From Paragemmobacter straminiformis (GTDB taxonomy: Bacteria; Pseudomonadota; Alphaproteobacteria; Rhodobacterales; Rhodobacteraceae): a stretch of 64,000 nucleotides of DNA. Under the pieces are notes generated by a model. It worked only from the letters and a program-made list of their open reading frames with translations. It had not been told where the DNA came from and ran no database searches. The DNA is taken from positions 1 to 64,000 of the forward strand of contig NZ_JACLQD010000004.1 of the NCBI RefSeq assembly GCF_014243445.1, given 5' to 3'. Each line of letters begins with the position of its first letter. Positions within the stretch are counted from its first letter, which is position 1. Below, piece after piece: positions 56,849-64,000 of the stretch. Both the position numbers and the translations under genes were made by a program.

Positions 56849-57736
56849 ATGCCAGAACCTCGGACCGTGATATATTGGCTGTCGGACCGCCTGATCCGAG
56901 CGGCCTTTGCCGTGCTGATGCTGATGCCCTTTCCCCTGCGGCGGCGGGTTTGCGGCTGGCTTATGTCGCGGGTGGTGGCCCCATTGGGCGGCTATCGCGC
57001 GCGTATCCGTGAGAACCTTGCGCTGGTGCTGCCCGATCTTCCCGAGGCGGAGGTGGCACGTCTGGTCCGCACGGTGCCGGAAAATCTGGGCCGGTCGCTT
57101 GCCGAACTTTATTCCGCGCCGGATTTCCTGAAGCTGATCCGCGACGAGCCTTTGACCGGGCCGGGCGTGGAGGCCTTGGCGGCGGCACATGCGGCGGGGC
57201 GTCCGGTGATGCTGGTGACGGGGCATATCGGCAATTACGATGCGATCCGCGCCGCGCTGATCTTGCGGGGCTATCGTGTCGGGGGGCTGTATCGCCCGAT
57301 GGCGAACCCTTTCTTCAACGAACATTACGTCAGGGCGATTTCGGGCATCGGCAAGCCGCTGTTCCCGCGCGGGCGCAAGGGGCTGGGCGACATGGTCCGC
57401 TTTCTGCGCTCGGGCGGGATGCTCGGGGTGGTGTTGGACCAGAGCATGGGCGACGGCGTCCCGCTGAGTTTCATGGGGCACGCGGCGCTGACGGCGCTGT
57501 CGTCAGCGGAACTGGCGCTGCGCTATGACGCGCTGGTGGTTCCGACCTATGGCATCCGGCGGGCCGATGGCGGGTTCGATCTGATCGTGGAGGCGCCGGT
57601 CCCGCATACCACCGCCGCCGAGATGACGCAGGCCTTGAACGACAGTCTGGAGGCGCAGGTCAGGGCGCATATGGACCAGTGGCTCTGGACGCACCGGCGC
57701 TGGAAGACGCGGCGGCGGCGAGTGCGGAAAAAATAA
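56849..57736 (+). CDS. lipid A biosynthesis acyltransferase (LpxL/HtrB-like)
   Basis: 295 residues. One N-terminal membrane helix region and the acyltransferase motif TGHIGNYDAIRAA (H-x4-D), followed by GVVLDQSMGDGVPLSFMG. It would transfer an acyl chain to a lipid A precursor or related glycolipid. Its basic end (RRWKTRRRRVRKK) overlaps the convergent waaA gene by 77 nt. Confidence 0.87.
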   Translation: MPEPRTVIYWLSDRLIRAAFAVLMLMPFPLRRRVCGWLMSRVVAPLGGYRARIRENLALVLPDLPEAEVARLVRTVPENLGRSLAELYSAPDFLKLIRDEPLTGPGVEALAAAHAAGRPVMLVTGHIGNYDAIRAALILRGYRVGGLYRPMANPFFNEHYVRAISGIGKPLFPRGRKGLGDMVRFLRSGGMLGVVLDQSMGDGVPLSFMGHAALTALSSAELALRYDALVVPTYGIRRADGGFDLIVEAPVPHTTAAEMTQALNDSLEAQVRAHMDQWLWTHRRWKTRRRRVRKK

Positions 57737-59003
57737 GCGCCGCCGTGCGTTCGGTCGCGTCGCCCTCGGCGGTGACGACCTGCCGCGCGGCCTGTGTCAT
57801 CGCATCGCGCAGCGCGGGATCCTGCAATTGCACAAGCGCGGGGGCAAGGGACTCGGTGGTGATGTGCGCGGCACCTCCGGCAATGTCGAGCCGCGCGTAG
57901 AGATCGGCGAAATTCTCGACATGCGGGCCGTGCAGGATGGCGGCGCCGTGCAGGGCGGGTTCGTAGGCGTTGTGCCCGCCCACGGGTTCGAGCGAGCCGC
58001 CGATGAAGGCGAGCGGGCAAAGATCGAACCAGAGGCCAAGCTCTCCCAATGTGTCGGCAAGATAGATGTCGCCCTGTGGCAGGTCGCCCCGGCTGCGCTG
58101 GCTGACGGCGAAGCCCGATTGCTCGAGGTCGGCGCGGATCGCGGCGGCGCGGTCGGGGTGGCGCGGGGCGAGGATCAGAAGCGCATCCGGCAGGGATTGC
58201 TGGACCAGCCGATGCGCGGCGGCGGCGGCGGCTTCCTCGCCCGAATGGGTCGAGGCGGCAAGCCAGAGCGGGCGCTGGCCCGTCGCCTGCCGGCAGCGCG
58301 CGAGTTCGGCCGCGTCGACCGGAATCCGGTCGGCCCCGCGTTTGAGCGAGCCGGTCACCTGCAGGCGGACGGGATCGGCGCCGAGTTGCAGCAATTTGCG
58401 GGCGGCGGCGGGATCGGGCGCGGTGAGGGCCGAGAAGCGGCGCAGCAGCGCGCTTGCCAGACCGCCAAGGCGCGACCAGCGGGCAAGCGAGGCATCCGAG
58501 ATGCGCGCGTTGACCAGCAGCAAGGGGATGGCGCGGCGGTGGGTTTCGCGAATGAGGCGCGGCCAGAACTCGCTTTCCACCATGACGGCGACATCGGGCC
58601 GCCAATGGCGCAGGAAGCGCCGGACGGGGCGGGGAAAGTCGAGCGGCAGGAATTGCACGATCACGCCCTGCGGTGCGCGTGTGGCCATCAGGCGGGCCGA
58701 GGTGACGGTGGTGCAGGTCAGCAGGACGTTCGCCTTGCCGCAGATGGCCGAAAGCAGCGGCAGGACCGACAGGCCTTCGCCCACGCTGACGGCATGGACC
58801 CAGACAAGGGGGCCTTCGGGGCGGGGCAGGGCGGTTTCCCCCAGCTTTTCGCGCCAGCGGGCGGGATCTTCCTTGCCCGCGGCCAGCCTGCGGCGAAGCA
58901 GATGCGGCGCGAGCGGGGCAAGAAGCGCGGTAAGCCCGAGATAGGCCCAGAGCAGCGCCGAAGCGGGCGGGGCGGGCGGATCTGTGAAAGGGGCGGTTGT
59001 CAT
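57660..59003 (-). CDS. waaA: 3-deoxy-D-manno-octulosonic acid (Kdo) transferase
   Basis: 447 residues from the ATG at 59003. One N-terminal membrane helix, then VWVHAVSVGEGLSVLPLL, PVRRFLRHWRPDVAVMVESE, LWLAASTHSGEEAAAAAAH and FIGGSLEPVGGHNAYEPA, all diagnostic for WaaA. It links Kdo to lipid A. Its 3' end overlaps the acyltransferase gene antisense by 77 nt. Confidence 0.93.
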   Translation of the reverse strand: MTTAPFTDPPAPPASALLWAYLGLTALLAPLAPHLLRRRLAAGKEDPARWREKLGETALPRPEGPLVWVHAVSVGEGLSVLPLLSAICGKANVLLTCTTVTSARLMATRAPQGVIVQFLPLDFPRPVRRFLRHWRPDVAVMVESEFWPRLIRETHRRAIPLLLVNARISDASLARWSRLGGLASALLRRFSALTAPDPAAARKLLQLGADPVRLQVTGSLKRGADRIPVDAAELARCRQATGQRPLWLAASTHSGEEAAAAAAHRLVQQSLPDALLILAPRHPDRAAAIRADLEQSGFAVSQRSRGDLPQGDIYLADTLGELGLWFDLCPLAFIGGSLEPVGGHNAYEPALHGAAILHGPHVENFADLYARLDIAGGAAHITTESLAPALVQLQDPALRDAMTQAARQVVTAEGDATERTAALIFSALAAAASSSAGASRATGPYAP

Positions 59004-59112
59004 GGCGACAGGATTACACTGCCCGCAGCCGTCAGGCCAAGCCGGAACTGGCGCGGCGGGGGCTTTCCTGCGGCGCCGGCACTCTGCTAGCACAAGCGGA
59101 TGGGGGTGCGGG

Positions 59113-60531
59113 ATGCTGACCTGTTTCAAGGCCTATGACGTGCGCGGGCGGATCGGGGTCGATTTCGATGCCGGTATCGCCTGCCGCATCGCGCGGGCCT
59201 TTGTGGCAGAGACGGCTGAGGCAGGGGCGGCTGTGGCAGGGGCGGCTGTGGCAGGGATGGGCGCAAGGCGCGTGGTTCTGGCACGCGACAGCCGCGCCTC
59301 GTCTGCCGGAATTGCGATGGCGGTGGCGGAGGCCCTTGCGGCGGTCGGGGTCGAGGTGCTGGACCTCGGGCTTGCGGGGACCGAGGAGATGTATTTTGCC
59401 ACGGCCGAGACGGGGGCGGTGGGCGGCATCTGCGTAACCGCGTCGCACAATCCGAAAGACTATAACGGGATGAAACTGGCGGGCACCGGAGCGGCACCGC
59501 TTCCAAAGGACGTCTTTGCCGCGATCCGCGCGCGGGCCGAAGCGGCGGGGGACGCGCCCGATGGCATGGCTGCGCGCGCGTCGGGGGGCCGCGTGACCGA
59601 TGCCGCCCATCTGCGGCGCGACTATGCGGCGCGGATCGCGGGGATGGTGGACCGCGCGTCCCTGCGCCCGCTGCGGGTGCTGTTCAACTGTGGCAACGGC
59701 GCTGCGGGACCGACACTCGACGCGGTTCTGGATGCCTTGGGCGATGTTCCGCTGGCGGCGCTGCGGATGCATCACGAACCGGACGGGGCCTTTCCCAACG
59801 GCGTTCCCAACCCGCTGTTGCCCGCGAACCGTCCGGTCACAGCGCGGGCGGTGCTGGCGCAGGGGGCTGATCTGGCGGTGGCCTTCGACGGCGATTTCGA
59901 CCGCTGCTTCCTGTTCGACGAGACGGGCGCTTTCGTGCCGGGGGAATATGTCGTGGCGCTGCTTGCCCGCGTCTTTCTGGCGCGCGAGGCGGGGGCGCGG
60001 ATCGTGCATGATCCGCGCGTGGTGCTTGCCACCCGCGACACGGTGCGGGCGCTGGGCGGAGAGGCGGTCATGGCGCGCACGGGGCATGGATACATGAAAC
60101 AGGCCCTGCGCGAGACGGGGGCGGTCTATGGCGGCGAGATGTCGGCGCATCACTATTTCCGCGACTTTCACGCCTGCGATTCCGGCATGATCCCCTGGCT
60201 GCTTGTGCTCGAGGAGATCGGGCGGAGCGGCAAATCCCTGTCAGAGCTGGTCGCCTCGTATCGCGCGGGCTTTCCCTCGTCGGGCGAGATCAACTACAGC
60301 GTTTCCGATCCGGCAGCCGCAATCGAGAGCGTCGCGCGGCACTATGCGCCGCTGGGCGGGCAAGAGGACCATACCGACGGGCTGTCGCTCGACTTCGGGG
60401 ATTGGCGGCTGAACCTGCGGGCGTCGAATACCGAAAGCTACCTGCGCCTGAATGTCGAATCGCGCGGCAGGCCCGATCTGGTGGAACGGGCGGTGGCCGA
60501 GATCGGTGCTTTGCTGGCGGGGGTGCCGTAG
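59113..60531 (+). CDS. manB: phosphomannomutase/phosphoglucomutase
   Basis: 472 residues from the ATG at 59113. Catalytic serine loop TASHNPKDYNGMK, metal-binding DGDFDRC, sugar-binding GGEMSAHHYF and the C-terminal phosphate-binding RASNTESYLRLN are all present. It supplies mannose-1-phosphate to ManC. A 15-bp tandem duplication at 59221-59250 inserts Ala/Gly/Val residues near residue 38. Confidence 0.93.
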   Translation: MLTCFKAYDVRGRIGVDFDAGIACRIARAFVAETAEAGAAVAGAAVAGMGARRVVLARDSRASSAGIAMAVAEALAAVGVEVLDLGLAGTEEMYFATAETGAVGGICVTASHNPKDYNGMKLAGTGAAPLPKDVFAAIRARAEAAGDAPDGMAARASGGRVTDAAHLRRDYAARIAGMVDRASLRPLRVLFNCGNGAAGPTLDAVLDALGDVPLAALRMHHEPDGAFPNGVPNPLLPANRPVTARAVLAQGADLAVAFDGDFDRCFLFDETGAFVPGEYVVALLARVFLAREAGARIVHDPRVVLATRDTVRALGGEAVMARTGHGYMKQALRETGAVYGGEMSAHHYFRDFHACDSGMIPWLLVLEEIGRSGKSLSELVASYRAGFPSSGEINYSVSDPAAAIESVARHYAPLGGQEDHTDGLSLDFGDWRLNLRASNTESYLRLNVESRGRPDLVERAVAEIGALLAGVP

Positions 60532-60739
60532 GCTTGGCCCCTGCCGCGTGCGGGGGCCCTGCCGCGCGCGGGGGGCTGTCTGCCCCCCGGGATCGCCTGC
60601 GGCGATCCTCCCCCCGAGGATATTTGTTCGAGTATGAACAAGGCGGGCTCGCTGCCCCTTCATCCTTGTCCAAATACTCAATTCCTGCCGTGTGGGCGTA
60701 GCGCCGCCGATGGCGAAAGATGGCCCTGGCAGGGCGCTG
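60532..60739. repeat. intergenic palindromes between convergent genes
   Basis: Two hairpins in tandem: GGGGGGC-TGTCT-GCCCCCC (60570-60588) and GGATCGCC-TGC-GGCGATCC (60590-60608), then CCCCCCGAGGATATTTG. It reads like a dispersed intergenic repeat used as a transcript end between converging genes. No gene is supportable here. Confidence 0.6.
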
Positions 60740-62257
60740 TCACATGACGGCGCCGATCTGCCACGGCACGAATTCCGCCCCGCCGAAGCCCAACTCCTCG
60801 GACAGCGACTTCTGCCCCGAGGCGACGGCGATGATGCGGTCGAGGATTTCCTCGCCCTTCTTCTCGATGCTCACCCCTTCGGTCAGGATGTCGCCGCAGT
60901 TGATGTCCATATCCTCGGCCATGCGGGCATACATTTCCGAATTGGTGGCGAGTTTGATGCAAGGTGAGGGCTTGTAGCCCGAGACCGAGCCGCGCCCCGT
61001 GGTAAAGACGATCATGGTCGCTCCGCTCGCGATCTGGCCCGTGACCGAGCAGGGGTCGTATCCGGGGCTGTCCATGTAGACAAAGCCCGGCGTGGTGACG
61101 GGTTCGGCGAATTTGTAGACGCCCGAAAGCGGGGCGGTGCCGCCCTTGGCAACGGCGCCGAGCGATTTTTCGAGGATGGTCGTCAACCCGCCCTTCTTGT
61201 TGCCGGGCGAGGGGTTGTTGTCCATCTCGCCCTCGTTCCGGGCGGTGTAGTCTTCCCACCAGCGGATGCGGTCGATCAGCTTTTCGCCCACCTCGCGCGA
61301 GACGGCGCGGCGGGTGAGCAGGTGTTCGGCGCCGTAGATTTCGGGTGTCTCCGACAGGATCGTGGTGCCGCCCATGCGGACGAGGAGGTCCGAGGCATGG
61401 CCGAGGGCCGGGTTGGCGGTGATGCCCGAATAGCCGTCCGATCCGCCGCATTGCAGGCCGATCACCAGTTTCGAGACGGGCGCGGGCGCGCGCGGGGTCT
61501 GCGAGGCGACCTCTGCCATCTCGCGCAGCACCTCGAGCGCCTTGGCGATGGTGGCGCGGGTGCCGCCCGTGCCCTGAATGGTCATGTAGCGGAAGTTGCC
61601 ATCGGGGCGCAGGCGGCCCTGCCCGACCAGGTCGGGGACCTGCATCACCTCGCAGCCGAGGCCCACAAGAAGGATGCCGCCGAAATTGGCGTTGCGGGCA
61701 TAGCCTTTCAGCGTCCGCATCAGGGTCTGGTAGCCCTCGTTCACGCCCGACATGCCGCAACCGGTCTGGTGGACGATGGGCACGATGCCGTCCATGTTCG
61801 GCATGGAATTGAGGACGGGGTCCTTCTCGGCCGCTTCGGCGATGAACCGCGCGACCGAACCCGAGCAGTTCACCGAGGTCAGGATGCCGATGTAGTTGCG
61901 CGTGCCGACCTGACCGTCGGCGCGGTGGTAGCCCATGAAGGTTTTCGGCTCGAGCGGGGGCAGGGGCGTGCATTCCGCGCCGATGGCGTAATCGTCGCTG
62001 TGCGGGGCCATGCCGAGGTTGTGGCTGTGGATATGCGCGCCCGCTGCGACATCGGTTGTCGCCTGTCCGATGATCTGGCCGTAGCGCAGCACGTTCTCGC
62101 CCCTGGCAATCGCCCGGGTGGCGATCTTGTGGCCGCGCGGCACGGGGGCGGGGAGTGCTATGCCTTCGACGGCCGCACCCTTGGGCAGGTCCGCCAGCGC
62201 GATCACCACATTGTCCGACCCGTGCAGACGGATCACTCCGGCCTCTGTCACGCCCAT
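60740..62257 (-). CDS. uxaA: UxaA-family dehydratase (altronate dehydratase-like)
   Basis: 505 residues, normal length for the fused SAF plus UxaA domain proteins. N-terminal SAF domain with VPRGHKIATRAIARGENVLR and HSHNLGM; the main domain has GYHRADGQVGTRNYIGI, NCSGSVARFI and LQCGGSDGYSGITANPALG. It would dehydrate an aldonate such as D-altronate in uronate breakdown. Divergent from a GntR regulator. The family also contains galactarate dehydratases. Confidence 0.88.
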   Translation of the reverse strand: MGVTEAGVIRLHGSDNVVIALADLPKGAAVEGIALPAPVPRGHKIATRAIARGENVLRYGQIIGQATTDVAAGAHIHSHNLGMAPHSDDYAIGAECTPLPPLEPKTFMGYHRADGQVGTRNYIGILTSVNCSGSVARFIAEAAEKDPVLNSMPNMDGIVPIVHQTGCGMSGVNEGYQTLMRTLKGYARNANFGGILLVGLGCEVMQVPDLVGQGRLRPDGNFRYMTIQGTGGTRATIAKALEVLREMAEVASQTPRAPAPVSKLVIGLQCGGSDGYSGITANPALGHASDLLVRMGGTTILSETPEIYGAEHLLTRRAVSREVGEKLIDRIRWWEDYTARNEGEMDNNPSPGNKKGGLTTILEKSLGAVAKGGTAPLSGVYKFAEPVTTPGFVYMDSPGYDPCSVTGQIASGATMIVFTTGRGSVSGYKPSPCIKLATNSEMYARMAEDMDINCGDILTEGVSIEKKGEEILDRIIAVASGQKSLSEELGFGGAEFVPWQIGAVM

Positions 62258-62310
62258 GCCACTGTCCCCTTGCCTTGCGCCCGCCTAGCTTGACAGCGGG
62301 GCGTTCCTGC

Positions 62311-62322
62311 CTAACATGTTAG
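62311..62322. promoter_or_regulatory. 12-bp palindromic operator candidate
   Basis: CTAACATGTTAG is a perfect palindrome in the 66-bp gap between the divergent uxaA-like and GntR genes, and the next bases (AGCATGTTA) repeat its half-site. FadR-type GntR proteins bind short palindromes in such positions, so this is a likely operator for the regulator, controlling itself and uxaA. Confidence 0.6.
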
Positions 62323-62323
62323 C

Positions 62324-63061
62324 ATGTTACAGCCGCAAGAACCCGCTTCACAAGCCCATTCCGACGCAGGTGCTGCGCGGTTGCAGCCGTTGGACGCCTT
62401 TGCCGGATCGCTGGGGCAAAAGGTGTACCAGACGCTGCGCGAGGCGATCCTGTCGCTTGCCTACCGTCCCGGGGAAATCCTGCGCAAGCCCGAAATCTGC
62501 GAGGCGCTGGGCGTTTCGCGCAGCCCCGTCGCGGATGCCGTGGCGCGGCTGGCGGCGGAAGGGCTGGTCGATGTGGTGCCGCAGGCCGGGACGTTCGTGG
62601 CGCGCTTCTCGATGGAGGAGATCCGCGAGGGCGCTTTCCTGCGCGAGGCCATCGAATCGGCGGCGATCGAGCGGCTGGCTGAGGTGATCACCGACGACCA
62701 GCTTACGCAATTGCGCCGCAACATCACGGTGCAGGCGGCGCTGGTGGCCGATGGCGACATTCCGGGCTTTTACCAGATGGATGCCGCGATGCACGAGATG
62801 CTCTTGTCCTTTACCGGTTTCCGCAAGCTTGCGCAGGTGTCGGAAACCGCCTGGCTGCATGTGAACCGCGCGCGGCAGCTGATCCTGCCCGTGCCGGGAC
62901 GGATCTCGGCCACGGTCGAAGAGCACCGCGCGATCCTAGCGGCGCTCGAAGCGCGCGACCCCGAGGCGGCGCGGCGGGCGGTGCGGTTGCACTTGCGCCA
63001 GTTGATCAGCTATCTGGAGCCGCTCGAGCGCGACCGGCCCGAACTTTTCGCGCCGAACTGA
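62324..63061 (+). CDS. GntR-family transcriptional regulator (FadR/FCD type)
   Basis: 245 residues. N-terminal winged HTH (EAILSLAYRPGEILRKPEIC, then LGVSRSPVADAVARLAAEGL) and a C-terminal FCD ligand domain with metal-type residues (DAAMHEMLLSFTGF and TVEEHRAILAALE). The ATG at 62324 directly abuts the palindrome and has no ribosome binding site, so translation may start a little further in. It probably senses a sugar acid and controls uxaA and the following isomerase gene. Confidence 0.88.
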   Translation: MLQPQEPASQAHSDAGAARLQPLDAFAGSLGQKVYQTLREAILSLAYRPGEILRKPEICEALGVSRSPVADAVARLAAEGLVDVVPQAGTFVARFSMEEIREGAFLREAIESAAIERLAEVITDDQLTQLRRNITVQAALVADGDIPGFYQMDAAMHEMLLSFTGFRKLAQVSETAWLHVNRARQLILPVPGRISATVEEHRAILAALEARDPEAARRAVRLHLRQLISYLEPLERDRPELFAPN

Positions 63062-63083
63062 CCTGCCCCGAAAGGCCCGATCC

Positions 63084-64000
63084 ATGACCCTGCCGAACCG
63101 CCCGCGCTATGCCACGCGCCTGAACGCCTTCAAGCGCGGCAAGGAGGGGATCGCTGGGATGATCGCCCATGCGGGCGAGGTGGGCGGGCTGTCGGCGGCC
63201 GATCTGAACTTTCCCGACCATTTCGAAGCGCATTCCGCAGCGGAACTGTCCGATCTGCTGGCCGCGCAGGGCATGGCGCTGAACGGGCTGGCCATGCGCT
63301 ATTACACCGAGGCGGGGTTCAAGCTGGGGGCCTTTACCCATCCTGACCGCGCCGTGCGGCGTGCGGCGATCGACGTGACCAAGCGCGGGATGGACGCGCT
63401 GGCGGCGATGGGCGGCACGGTGATGACGCTCTGGATGGGGCAGGACGGGTTCGACTACAGCTTTCAGGCCGATTACGCGCGGATGTGGGACGACACGCTC
63501 GAGGCGATGGCCGAGGTCTGCGACCATAACCCCGCGCTGGATGTGTCGGTGGAATACAAGCCCAACGAGCCGCGCGCCCATGCGTTGATGCCGGATATGG
63601 CGACGACGCTTCTGGCGCTGCGCGATCTGGGACGGAAGAATGCGGGGGTGACGCTCGATTTCGCCCATGTGCTTTATGCGGGCGAGATGCCGGCCAAGGC
63701 GGCGATGCTGGCGGCGCGCTATTCCCGCATTCTCGGGGTGCATCTGAACGACGGCTACGGCAAGCGCGATGACGGGCTGATGGCGGGCACGGTGCATCCG
63801 GTGCAGACGGTCGAGCTGTTCGTGGCTTTGGAGCGGATCGGCTATGACGGGGTGATCTATTTCGACACGTTCCCCGACCACGGCGGACTGGACCCGGTGC
63901 AGGAGGCGCGCGAGAATATCCGCCTGACCGAGCGGCTGCGCGCCATTGCCTCGGGTCTTGTGCATCATGTGGGGCTGGCCGAGGCGATGGCGCGGCAGGA
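63084..64000 (+). CDS. sugar isomerase/epimerase, TIM-barrel family (partial)
   Basis: 305 residues from the ATG at 63084 to the window end; no stop is reached, so the gene is cut off. GAAAGG lies 8 nt before the start. Features of the xylose-isomerase-like barrel: DVSVEYKPNEPR, GVTLDFAHVLYAGEMP, ILGVHLNDGYGKRDDG and VIYFDTFPD with the usual metal-binding Glu, Asp and His residues. It follows the GntR gene by 22 nt and should act in the same sugar-acid pathway. Confidence 0.85.
   Translation, partial: MTLPNRPRYATRLNAFKRGKEGIAGMIAHAGEVGGLSAADLNFPDHFEAHSAAELSDLLAAQGMALNGLAMRYYTEAGFKLGAFTHPDRAVRRAAIDVTKRGMDALAAMGGTVMTLWMGQDGFDYSFQADYARMWDDTLEAMAEVCDHNPALDVSVEYKPNEPRAHALMPDMATTLLALRDLGRKNAGVTLDFAHVLYAGEMPAKAAMLAARYSRILGVHLNDGYGKRDDGLMAGTVHPVQTVELFVALERIGYDGVIYFDTFPDHGGLDPVQEARENIRLTERLRAIASGLVHHVGLAEAMARQ

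Overview
The window is about 64 kb of high-GC DNA whose gene content (GspD-type secretion operon, ior-type molybdenum hydroxylase, RpiR/LacI-type sugar operon, Kdo transferase, many 4-nt start/stop overlaps) fits the chromosome of an alphaproteobacterium, most likely a Rhodobacter/Paracoccus-like member of the Rhodobacteraceae. The genus is an inference from style and content; no rRNA or marker gene is present. The main exception to the uniform composition is one markedly A+T-richer gene at 6680-9355.

Region 1 (39-9405) is an integrated mobilizable element at the 3' end of an initiator tRNA-Met gene. The tRNA (39-115) is followed by a large serine recombinase on the minus strand whose last codons lie inside the tRNA. 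A 14-bp copy of the tRNA 3' end at 9392-9405 marks the other end, so the element is about 9.3 kb. It carries a MazF/PemK-like protein, small hypothetical genes, an array of GC-rich hairpin repeats, a candidate transfer origin, a MobV-type relaxase, and an 891-residue protein joining an HD domain to an HSP90-like ATPase (probable defence or stress cargo). Just outside the right end is the truncated C-terminus of a second recombinase, a trace of an older element at the same site.

Region 2 (9743-17012) is a tight three-gene operon for proteins of 424, 911 and 1076 residues that I cannot assign. They are largely helical and repeat-rich, and the third has hydrophobic segments. This is the best candidate for an undescribed system.

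Region 3 (17145-27467) is ordinary metabolism and transport: a four-gene ABC importer with a terminator hairpin behind the binding-protein gene, an MgtC/DUF4010 membrane protein, an MgtE_N-CorA-like cation transporter, and a Tat-exported two-subunit molybdenum hydroxylase.

Region 4 (27638-38124) is a complete type II secretion operon on the minus strand (gspD-E-F-G-H-I-J-K-L-M, a GspC-like gene, then the prepilin peptidase), nearly all with start/stop overlaps, preceded by a membrane-anchored LuxR-type regulator.

Region 5 (38490-46498) is a carbohydrate (probably inositol-like polyol) operon: an RpiR-HTH/periplasmic-binding-fold chimeric regulator, a short-chain dehydrogenase, an IolG-like dehydrogenase, a sugar ABC importer and an aldo/keto reductase. 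TTGCGCAA words sit in two of its promoter regions.

Region 6 (46566-64000) is cell surface and uronate metabolism: a giant repeat surface protein with three tandem 405-bp units, an SBF-type transporter, an SIS isomerase, manC, a glycosyltransferase, a lipid A acyltransferase, Kdo transferase, phosphomannomutase, then an altronate-dehydratase-family gene divergent from a GntR regulator and a sugar isomerase/epimerase that runs off the window.
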